A DNA stretch of 14,227 bases from positions 1-14,227 of the forward strand of contig JAHDDA010000004.1 in NCBI GenBank assembly GCA_020629595.1. Direction: 5' to 3'. Both the position numbers and the translations under genes were made by a program. This document shows, piece after piece, positions 7,951-14,227 of this stretch. The notes under the pieces are model-generated. The model was not told the origin of the DNA. It did not search any database and saw nothing but the letters and a program-made list of their open reading frames with translations. The DNA is from Chitinophagales bacterium. Lineage in GTDB: Bacteria; Bacteroidota; Bacteroidia; Chitinophagales; UBA2359. The stretch's first letter is position 1. The number at the start of each line of letters is the position of its first letter.

Positions 7951-10170
7951 TTAGGTTTCTATTTTCCTAACATTATGAACACCATTAATATTTTTAATAG
8001 CCTCCATTAATGATTTTAGTTGTTTGTTATTTTGTACATATACTTTTATTAAGCCTTCAAAAACGCCATCAATTGTATCAAACGAAATGGAACGCATATC
8101 AATATTCATTTTGTTAGATACAACATTAGTTAAGCGATTAATTAAACCTACATCATCTATGCCAGTAATGCGTAAACCTGTTAAAAATGCTACTGTTTCT
8201 TGCTTCCCCCATATAGTATTTACAATTCTATAAGGGTATTTTGTTTTCATTTCGTGAGCATTAGGGCAACTATCTAAGTGAATTTTTATGCCTTTAGTAA
8301 TGGTTATAAAGCCAAAAACCTTGTCTCCTTGGCGAGGCGAACAGCACTTAGCTAAAGAATATTCAACATTATTTAATCCACCAAAAAGCATTAAATCGGC
8401 ATCTTGTGAAATACGATCTGAATATTTATCTTCTTCAATAGGCTTTGCTTTGCGTTCTACTAAATTTTCAATTCTGTTATTGATAATTGTTACGCCTTTT
8501 AGCTTATTCAAATCAAAGTTTCCAACAGAAATATTGTACAAAAAGTGAAGAGAGCTTCCTTGTTTGAAATGAGTTGCCAATTGCTCTGTAAGGTCTTTAG
8601 TCATTTCAGCTTTAAGCTGTTTTAGCTTTCGTTCTAAAATAAGTTTTCCGTTTTCGGCTTCAATACGCATTTCTTCTTTTAAGTGCGATTTTATACGAGA
8701 ACGAGCTTTTGAAGTAACAGCAATACTGAGCCAGTCTTCGGTTGGTTTTTGTTTGGTTGAAGTTAAAATATGAACTTGGTCGCCATTTTTAAGTTTATGG
8801 CTTATTGGTCTAAGTTTATTGTTTATTTGCCCACCAATACATTTAGCTCCTAATTCTGTATGAATAGAAAAAGCAAAATCTAAAATGGTAGAGCCAGCAC
8901 GCATATTCATTAAATCACCTTTTGGGGTAAACACATATACATCCGATTCGTATAGGTTTTGCTTAAAATCATTTAGAAATTCGAGGGCATTGGCAGCGGG
9001 GTTTTGTAAATAATCACGTACTTGTTCTAGCCAATCTTCAAGCATATCGCCACTTTTGGTGCGTTGCCCTTTGTAACGCCAGTGGGCGGCTACTCCTTTT
9101 TCAGCAATTTCATCCATACGTTTTGAACGAATTTGCACTTCAACCCAACGACCTTTGGGTCCTAAAACCGTTGTATGTAACGATTCGTAACCATTAGATT
9201 TAGGATTACTTATCCAGTCTCGCAGCCTATCGGGTAGGGGTTTGTAAATATCGGTAATTATAGAATATGCTTTCCAACATTCTGGTTTTTCACTTTTTTC
9301 AGGGGTTTCAATTACAATTCTTATGGCAAATAAATCGTAAATTTCTTCAAAGCTAACGCCTTTTTTTCTTATTTTATTCCAAATAGAATGTATTGATTTA
9401 GGGCGACCGTAAATTTCAAAATCTTCTAAGCCACCTTCAATTAATTTTGCTTTCAGTGGATTAATAAAGTCTTTGATAAATTTATCTCTATCTCGTTTGG
9501 TGGCTGCTAGTTTTTTGGCAATATCGCCATACATTTCTCTGTTGGTGTATTTAAGCGATAAGTCTTCAAGTTCAGTTTTAATTTTATATAAACCTAATCG
9601 GTGAGCCAATGGTGCGTACAAATACATTGTTTCAGAAGAAATGCGTACTTGTTTTCTTTCAGGCATAGATTTCATTGTACGCATATTGTGCAAACGGTCA
9701 GCAATTTTAATTAAAATTACCCTTACATCATCACTTAAAGTTAGTAGTATTTTTTTTAGGTTTTCGGCTTGGGCTTTTACCATACTAGAGTCTTTGCCTA
9801 CTACACCTTTTATTTTTGTTAAGCCATCAATAATACGGGTAACATTTGGGTTGAAATTACTTAGCATATCTTCAAGCGTAAACTCAGAGTCTTCAACAAC
9901 ATCGTGCATTAAGGCACAGGCAATAGAAATATAATCTAAGTTAAATTCTTCAACTACTATTTGTGCTACGGCTATTGGATGTAAAATATAGGGTTCGCCA
10001 CTTTTGCGGCGTGTGCCATCGTGTGCTTTTACGGCTATTTTAAAGGCTTTACGAATAACAGCTAATTCTTCTTTTGACTGAATTTTTGCCATTCGTAAAA
10101 GACGTTTGTATTCTCGTAAAATATCTTTTTTTTCTTCTTCTGGGCTTTTTATTACTACTTCAACTGACAT
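7951..10170 (-). CDS. Bifunctional (p)ppGpp synthetase/hydrolase (Rel/SpoT family)
   Basis: This 739-residue long RelA/SpoT homologue makes and degrades the alarmone (p)ppGpp and so drives the stringent response. The N-terminal HD hydrolase domain is intact: H64 (ILHPIAVA), H89-D90 (ALMHDVVED) and D158 (KIADRLHNMRT). The synthetase domain follows, with the GRPKSIHSIWNK motif (255-266), D279 in YDLFAIRI, the SNPKSNGYESLH loop (321-332) and VEVQIRS (343-349). A TGS domain begins at VYVFTPKGDL (411-420). The conserved cysteine pair is at 609-610 in AKCCSP, and the C-terminal ACT domain covers about 660-739. With both active sites apparently complete, it is likely the main or only long Rel of this organism. 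A TACATTTG promoter box lies about 50 bp upstream. A 150-bp gap separates it from the small membrane protein gene upstream. Confidence 0.96.
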   Translation of the reverse strand: MSVEVVIKSPEEEKKDILREYKRLLRMAKIQSKEELAVIRKAFKIAVKAHDGTRRKSGEPYILHPIAVAQIVVEEFNLDYISIACALMHDVVEDSEFTLEDMLSNFNPNVTRIIDGLTKIKGVVGKDSSMVKAQAENLKKILLTLSDDVRVILIKIADRLHNMRTMKSMPERKQVRISSETMYLYAPLAHRLGLYKIKTELEDLSLKYTNREMYGDIAKKLAATKRDRDKFIKDFINPLKAKLIEGGLEDFEIYGRPKSIHSIWNKIRKKGVSFEEIYDLFAIRIVIETPEKSEKPECWKAYSIITDIYKPLPDRLRDWISNPKSNGYESLHTTVLGPKGRWVEVQIRSKRMDEIAEKGVAAHWRYKGQRTKSGDMLEDWLEQVRDYLQNPAANALEFLNDFKQNLYESDVYVFTPKGDLMNMRAGSTILDFAFSIHTELGAKCIGGQINNKLRPISHKLKNGDQVHILTSTKQKPTEDWLSIAVTSKARSRIKSHLKEEMRIEAENGKLILERKLKQLKAEMTKDLTEQLATHFKQGSSLHFLYNISVGNFDLNKLKGVTIINNRIENLVERKAKPIEEDKYSDRISQDADLMLFGGLNNVEYSLAKCCSPRQGDKVFGFITITKGIKIHLDSCPNAHEMKTKYPYRIVNTIWGKQETVAFLTGLRITGIDDVGLINRLTNVVSNKMNIDMRSISFDTIDGVFEGLIKVYVQNNKQLKSLMEAIKNINGVHNVRKIET

Positions 10171-10220
10171 TTGCTTACTATGTTTTCAAACTGAACTAAT
10201 TTGAATAGCCTAATTTAAAA

Positions 10221-10228
10221 CAAATGTA
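10221..10228 (-). promoter_or_regulatory. Bacteroidota-type -7 box upstream of rel
   Basis: The minus strand reads TACATTTG, an exact match to the Bacteroidota -7 consensus TAnnTTTG, 50 bp from the rel ATG. I do not see a good -33 TTG at the right distance, so the call rests on the -7 box and its position. Confidence 0.45.
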
Positions 10229-10320
10229 CTTTCAAGTTAAATTTTTAGAGGTTTAAACTTCTTTTTTCTTAAATTATTAGATTTGAAAATTCATAAATAG
10301 CTACTTTTTGGCATAAAACG

Positions 10321-10722
10321 TTACGAAACAACAGGTTTGTAAAGTCTGCCGTCAATATAAATTTTTCGTTGTTGTTTATCTACGGCAATACTAAGCATTT
10401 CTGGGGCAAATTCAGTATCGCCTTCTAAGTTGTCAATTTTTATAGTAAGTAAATTTTCAATTTCTCTAACAACTTTATATTTTCCTTTTGCTTTAAAATT
10501 GGGATTTATACCACGCATTTCAACTTCATTATTATTAAAAACATAGTTGAATTGCCATTTTTGGTTTGTACTTGGTGAAGTACCTTCGCATTTCCAATGT
10601 CCAAGCATATACTTTTTACGAAGAATTTTATTTTTATTTACCGTTTGAACATAATAAGTGCCAACTATTAGTAAAAATAGAAATATTAGTGCTGTTAAAA
10701 ATAAATATACGTTTTCGACCAT
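10321..10722 (-). CDS. Small membrane-anchored protein of unknown function
   Basis: I do not recognise a family for this 133-residue protein. Residues about 5-27 form one strongly hydrophobic helix (LFLTALIFLFLLIVGTYYV). A short basic stretch follows (NKNKILRKKY), which by the positive-inside rule would favour a cytoplasmic C-terminus. The remaining 95 residues look beta-rich, starting GHWKCEG and continuing in alternating polar and hydrophobic strands, which could be a small barrel or lipocalin-like fold; that is only an impression. ATG start at 10722. It lies 83 bp downstream of the metallo-hydrolase gene on the same strand, and that gap contains the interleaved repeats at 10746-10810. It is 150 bp upstream of rel. 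The reading frame is clean, which supports a real gene. Confidence 0.65.
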   Translation of the reverse strand: MVENVYLFLTALIFLFLLIVGTYYVQTVNKNKILRKKYMLGHWKCEGTSPSTNQKWQFNYVFNNNEVEMRGINPNFKAKGKYKVVREIENLLTIKIDNLEGDTEFAPEMLSIAVDKQQRKIYIDGRLYKPVVS

Positions 10723-10745
10723 TATACTTAGAATCTTAGATTACA

Positions 10746-10810
10746 AGAAAATGAGAATGTGAGACTGTTACATCTCATTTTCTAAAAGTCTCAATTTCTC
10801 GTTTTCTAAA
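10746..10810. repeat. Interleaved inverted and direct repeats
   Basis: An 11-bp perfect inverted repeat pairs 10746-10756 (AGAAAATGAGA) with 10773-10783. A second, 7-bp one pairs 10760-10766 (TGAGACT) with 10787-10793, interleaved with the first. The right arm of the first is part of a direct repeat: TCTCATTTTCTAAA at 10773-10786 recurs as TCTCGTTTTCTAAA at 10797-10810, overlapping the stop codon of the metallo-hydrolase gene. No T-run follows the hairpin on either strand, so it is not a standard terminator. Confidence 0.6.
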
Positions 10811-11567
10811 TATCAACAACCAATCCATCGTAGGCTAAATGAATATTTGGAGGTAATTCTGCCGTTATGTCAGCGTGTTTTCCCAATTGATGGCTAATGT
10901 GTGTAAAAAAGGCAGTCTCTATTTCTAATTCATTTACCAAATCAATGGCTTCTTGTAAAGTAAAATGTGAAATGTGTTTTTCTTTTCTAAGCGCATTTAA
11001 AACTAAAACCTTAGAACCTCTTATTTTTTCTTTTTCAGCATCGGAAATATAATTCGCATCGGTGATGTAGGTTAAATCACCTAATCTGAAACCTTGAACG
11101 GGCAATTTGTAGTGCATTACTTGTATGGGCGTAAATGTATGTTTGGCTACTTCAAATGGCTTGTTTTCAATTTCAATAAAATTTACTTCGGGAACGCCTG
11201 GATATTTGTTTTCTTCAAAAATATACGGAAACATTTTTTCTATACCTTGCAAGGTAATATTAGAGCCATAAGCATAAACATCTTGTTTCAAAATAAAATT
11301 ATAAGCTCTTACATCATCCAAACCTGCTACGTGGTCTCGGTGGGCGTGGGTAAACAATATTGCCGATAGTTTATTTACATCATACTTTAGCATTTGTTCC
11401 CTAAAATCGGGTGTTGTATCAATTAAAAAAGTTTCGCCATTACTTTCTATTAAAGCAGAAGTTCTTAGGCGTTTGTCTTTTTCGTTTTTAGAAAGACAAA
11501 CAGCACATTTGCACCCAATTACGGGTACGCCCATTGATGTTCCTGTTCCTAAGAAAGTAATTTTCAT
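10806..11567 (-). CDS. MBL-fold metallo-hydrolase, PhnP-like
   Basis: This 253-residue protein is a metallo-beta-lactamase-fold hydrolase of the PhnP group (COG1235 type). The dinuclear metal site is THAHRDH (H74, H76, D78, H79), with H152, D170 and H223 as further ligands. C19, C21 and C24 in GCKCAVC, with H226, match the extra structural zinc site of E. coli PhnP, and H201 matches its conserved catalytic-region histidine. PhnP cleaves 5-phosphoribosyl 1,2-cyclic phosphate, but no other phosphonate genes are visible here, so the true substrate is open; a general cyclic phosphodiester hydrolase is a fair guess. It is cytoplasmic, without a signal peptide. The ATG at 11567 is 10 bp after the stop of the small gene upstream, so the two are probably one transcript. 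Confidence 0.88.
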   Translation of the reverse strand: MKITFLGTGTSMGVPVIGCKCAVCLSKNEKDKRLRTSALIESNGETFLIDTTPDFREQMLKYDVNKLSAILFTHAHRDHVAGLDDVRAYNFILKQDVYAYGSNITLQGIEKMFPYIFEENKYPGVPEVNFIEIENKPFEVAKHTFTPIQVMHYKLPVQGFRLGDLTYITDANYISDAEKEKIRGSKVLVLNALRKEKHISHFTLQEAIDLVNELEIETAFFTHISHQLGKHADITAELPPNIHLAYDGLVVDI

Positions 11568-11577
11568 TTGTTTTTTA

Positions 11578-11889
11578 TTAACTGTTAGTTTTCAGCATTT
11601 CTTCATCTTCTACAACACCTAACTTTTCCAAATTCATTTCGTTTACTTTCTTCAATAATTTATCTGAAATCGAACTTAGCTCTACTTCTTTTATTTCAAT
11701 ATTAGGCATTAAATCAATGAGTGCATTTATTCTGCTTTCGGTATTAAACAATTTATTTATAACAATTATATTGCTATCTTTTAAAATGCAAGCTCCCGAA
11801 TTAAAATTGCCTTTTCCATAACGAACTTCGTAACCAAGTTCTGCATAAAGGGTTTCCATTTTTTTTAAAGTGTGTGTTGTGTATTTCAT
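11578..11889 (-). CDS. Conserved small protein of unknown function
   Basis: This 103-residue soluble protein has no signal peptide or membrane segment. It begins with a basic helix (KYTTHTLKKMETLYAELGYE), then a short beta-like part (VRYGKGNFNSGACILKDSN, IIVINKLF), then a helical, acidic C-terminus. The pattern resembles short uncharacterised proteins I associate with Bacteroidota, but I cannot name a family or function. It is the first gene of a minus-strand pair with the PhnP-like hydrolase, 10 bp apart, so a shared role is possible. A near-match -7 box (TAAATTTA on the minus strand, 11928-11935) lies 39 bp upstream of the ATG. Confidence 0.75.
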   Translation of the reverse strand: MKYTTHTLKKMETLYAELGYEVRYGKGNFNSGACILKDSNIIVINKLFNTESRINALIDLMPNIEIKEVELSSISDKLLKKVNEMNLEKLGVVEDEEMLKTNS

Positions 11890-11959
11890 TGCTAGTAATA
11901 AAGTAGTAATTTTCCTCCTTTCAACCGTAAATTTATGTAATTGTATGAAATTATGTGGT

Positions 11960-11988
11960 TTTGTTTAAAAAATTATACCATAACTTTA
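11960..11988 (+). promoter_or_regulatory. Bacteroidota-type promoter for the secreted Omp28-like gene
   Basis: TTTG at 11960-11963 and TAACTTTA at 11981-11988 are separated by 17 bp. This matches the Bacteroidota -33 TTTG / -7 TAnnTTTG pattern with one mismatch in the last base. The start codon is 38 bp downstream, a normal distance. Confidence 0.5.
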
Positions 11989-12026
11989 ACCATTCAAGTA
12001 TTGAATAAAACCAAAATAACTCAAAG

Positions 12027-14066
12027 ATGAAGAAATTTTACTTTTCCTTTTTATTATTAATTGTATTTGCTGTTTGTGTAAATGCACAATCACGCCAATA
12101 TGCGTTGTTTGAACATTTTACTCAAGCATCTTGTGGACCTTGTGCCGATCAAAACCCTGCATTTAAAAATGGTATTTTAGATCAAAATCGTGGAAATATA
12201 CATCATATTTCATACCACACCTCTTGGCCTGGCACTGATCCAATGAACGCTGCAAATCCAACTCCAGTTCAATCAAGAGTTGATTATTACAATGTTGGGG
12301 GGGTGCCTTCTATGTATATGAATGGCGAAGATAAAGGTGGACCCGCTGGCGTTTCACAATCGGATGTAAATAACTTAAATGCTCAGATTTCGCCAATAGG
12401 AATTATTGTAACTGAAACAGGTGATACAGAAAGAGTAGTTAGTATTGAAATTAAAACTACTGGTGATATTAGTGGAGATTATACTTTACAAACAGCTGTA
12501 GTTGAAAGAATGGTTAGTTATAATTCGCCTCCAGGAAATAATGGAGAAAAAGATTTTCCAAATGTATTTCGTGAAACTTTAACAGGTTCGGGAGAGTCAT
12601 TTACGCTTGCACCTAATGGAGAAAGTGTTACTTATACTTATTCTTATAATTTAGAGGATAGTTGGCAAGCCGATGAGATTTATGTAATTGCTTTTGTGCA
12701 AGATAATGCTACTAAAGAAGTAATTAATTCTGGTTCTTCAGATGATCCTGATTTTGCCTTTTTCTCTGCCGATGTTCCTTTTAAAGCATCGGAAGAATTA
12801 GCCGAAGTTGAGTTTACTGGAAGTTTTAATTCTGGAGCAGGTGGTTTTTATAATGTTAGATTAGTAAGCAATCATCCAGATGATTGGGGAGCAATGATTG
12901 ATATTGCTGGTCAAACTTCAGAAGGAGAAACTTTAGTAAGTACAACTCCAAACCAAGATTTAGAAATTAAGTTATTGGTAAATCCATCAATAAGTCCTGC
13001 TGTTGGAGAATATACCATTGAAGTTGAACAGTTTGACAATTCAGTTTATGCACCACAAAGAGTTACTTATAATGTTGTGTCAAATGTTTGGGATTTGGTT
13101 GTAAACAACGATGCTGGTTTTGGCGATGGTGGCGAATGGGGACCTTTTGATGTATTGTATGAAAATGGTTTAGAAGCCGTTGATAATAAATATGTTTCAA
13201 CTATGGGAACAAATGCTTTTATAAATGGAATGAATTATGGAGCATTATCTGGCGTAAAAAATATTTATTTTAATGTTGGCTGGTCTTTTCCTTCTTTAAC
13301 CGATGATAAAGTTGAGGCGTTCAAAGCATTTTTAGATAATGGTGGAAATATGCTAATTGCAGGGCAAGATATTGGCTGGGAAAGTGTAACAGATGGTTAC
13401 TTTACAGCTGCTACTCAAGATTTTTATGCCAATTATATGCACGCAAGTTTTAATGATGATGGAAGCACAGCAAACCAAACTTTAGTTGCCAATACGGCAG
13501 ATGCTTATTTTGGTGGTTTAGGAGAAATTGATATTGATGCTGCCTACAATGATTTTTACTATCCAGATAGTTTTGATGCCATTAATGGTGGAACTAATAT
13601 TTTTACCTACAACTCAACAAGTGGAGTAAACTGTGGTGTAAGGTTTGAAAACGACACTTATAAAATGGTTTATTTAGCAGTAGGTTTAGAAATGTTGAGT
13701 GGTACAGCCAACCAAAATGCTTTTATGGAAGCAGTTCATACTTTCTTTTATGATGGTGTTGAAGCTGACCCAACGCAAGAACCATCAAATACAGGAACTA
13801 ATATTACTTCTTTAGAAAACGTAATTGAAATTCAAGTACAACCTAACCCTGCAAGTGATTTTATTACCCTTTCTTTTGATAATTTAGATAAAAATGCAAC
13901 ACTAAATATTTTTGATATTATAGGTAAGCAAGTTGCTACACAACAAATTAAAAGTGGCGATATTAATGTTACTTTAGACATTCAAAACTTTATGGCTGGA
14001 ACATATTTTTATCAGTTTACCAATAAAAATGGTGTTTTAGCAAATGGTAAGTTTGTGGTGGAATAG
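12027..14066 (+). CDS. Secreted Omp28/thioredoxin-like protein with T9SS sorting domain
   Basis: This 679-residue protein has a clear signal peptide (1-20, cleavage near VNA|QS). Next comes a thioredoxin-like Omp28-type domain with a CGPC motif (C36, C39), which could be redox active outside the cytoplasm, and a GGVPSMYMNG segment typical of the cis-proline region. Residues about 130-350 look beta-rich. A segment near 355-580 (NVWDLVVNND, GGNMLIAGQDIGWES) resembles an alpha/beta amidotransferase-like or flavodoxin-like fold, without catalytic residues that I can identify. Residues 600-680 form a T9SS type A C-terminal sorting domain: VQPNPASDF, then LNIFDIIGKQV, then MAGTYFYQF and GKFVVE at the very end. 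It should be exported by Sec, crossed over the outer membrane by the T9SS and anchored or released at the surface. It is a single-gene unit with its own promoter and terminator. Confidence 0.92.
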   Translation: MKKFYFSFLLLIVFAVCVNAQSRQYALFEHFTQASCGPCADQNPAFKNGILDQNRGNIHHISYHTSWPGTDPMNAANPTPVQSRVDYYNVGGVPSMYMNGEDKGGPAGVSQSDVNNLNAQISPIGIIVTETGDTERVVSIEIKTTGDISGDYTLQTAVVERMVSYNSPPGNNGEKDFPNVFRETLTGSGESFTLAPNGESVTYTYSYNLEDSWQADEIYVIAFVQDNATKEVINSGSSDDPDFAFFSADVPFKASEELAEVEFTGSFNSGAGGFYNVRLVSNHPDDWGAMIDIAGQTSEGETLVSTTPNQDLEIKLLVNPSISPAVGEYTIEVEQFDNSVYAPQRVTYNVVSNVWDLVVNNDAGFGDGGEWGPFDVLYENGLEAVDNKYVSTMGTNAFINGMNYGALSGVKNIYFNVGWSFPSLTDDKVEAFKAFLDNGGNMLIAGQDIGWESVTDGYFTAATQDFYANYMHASFNDDGSTANQTLVANTADAYFGGLGEIDIDAAYNDFYYPDSFDAINGGTNIFTYNSTSGVNCGVRFENDTYKMVYLAVGLEMLSGTANQNAFMEAVHTFFYDGVEADPTQEPSNTGTNITSLENVIEIQVQPNPASDFITLSFDNLDKNATLNIFDIIGKQVATQQIKSGDINVTLDIQNFMAGTYFYQFTNKNGVLANGKFVVE

Positions 14067-14129
14067 TGTTCGATTCAGGAACTCTAACAAGTAGTAATCG
14101 AATAAATTCTGTTGTCAAAAAGATAAAAC

Positions 14130-14158
14130 AAAAGCCCAAGCATAAACTTGGGCTTTTT
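14130..14158 (+). terminator. Intrinsic terminator after the secreted protein gene
   Basis: An 11-bp perfect stem (AAAAGCCCAAG, 14130-14140; CTTGGGCTTTT, 14147-14157) with a 6-nt loop ends in a short T-run, 64 bp after the stop codon. It is the strongest terminator in the window. The A-rich left flank could make it work on the other strand too. Confidence 0.88.
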
Positions 14159-14227
14159 CAACTGCTGAATATGGGAACAGTCGAGTTACAAAAATAATAC
14201 ATTTTTTGGTGTAGGACATTTTTAATT

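Noticed and set aside
11911..11920. AAGGAGGAAA on the minus strand, a perfect Shine-Dalgarno-like sequence upstream of the 103-residue protein
   Set aside because: It lies about 24 nt from the ATG, too far for ribosome binding, there is no in-frame start closer to it, and Bacteroidota rarely use such sites.

Overview
The window is AT-rich chromosomal DNA from a member of the Bacteroidota. Three things point there: a PorX response regulator (regulator of the type IX secretion system, T9SS), a secreted protein ending in a T9SS type A sorting domain, and promoter-like TTTG / TAnnTTTG elements in place of Shine-Dalgarno sites. I cannot place it below phylum level from sequence alone. Nothing looks like phage, plasmid, insertion sequence or CRISPR, and I see no tRNA or rRNA.

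Layout. Positions 1-2796 hold a minus-strand cluster, read right to left: an HD-domain phosphohydrolase, lpxD (lipid A synthesis; the HD stop and the lpxD start share one base) and a PmtA-like methyltransferase that runs off the left edge. Divergent from it, on the plus strand, are porX (2991-4544), an AT-rich hairpin terminator, and a periplasmic-TPR sensor histidine kinase (4712-6739). The kinase converges on a minus-strand UDP-glucuronate decarboxylase (6736-7686); the two stop codons overlap by 4 bp. After a 264-bp spacer comes rel, the bifunctional (p)ppGpp synthetase/hydrolase (7951-10170, minus), then a small membrane-anchored protein (10321-10722), a PhnP-like metallo-hydrolase (10806-11567) and a conserved small protein (11578-11889), all minus. 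Last, on the plus strand, is a 679-residue secreted Omp28/thioredoxin-like protein with its own promoter and a strong terminator (12027-14158).

How they fit together. The genes are mainly envelope biogenesis (lpxD, UDP-xylose synthesis, possible lipid methylation), stress signalling (rel) and the T9SS (regulator plus one cargo). The sensor kinase beside porX is the most interesting functional candidate, because PorX partners are poorly defined outside Porphyromonas. I found no clearly new multi-gene system. The less ordinary signals are an 18-bp repeat on both sides of porX, an interleaved set of inverted and direct repeats between 10746 and 10810, and the absence of the usual lpxC/fabZ-lpxA genes directly after lpxD.
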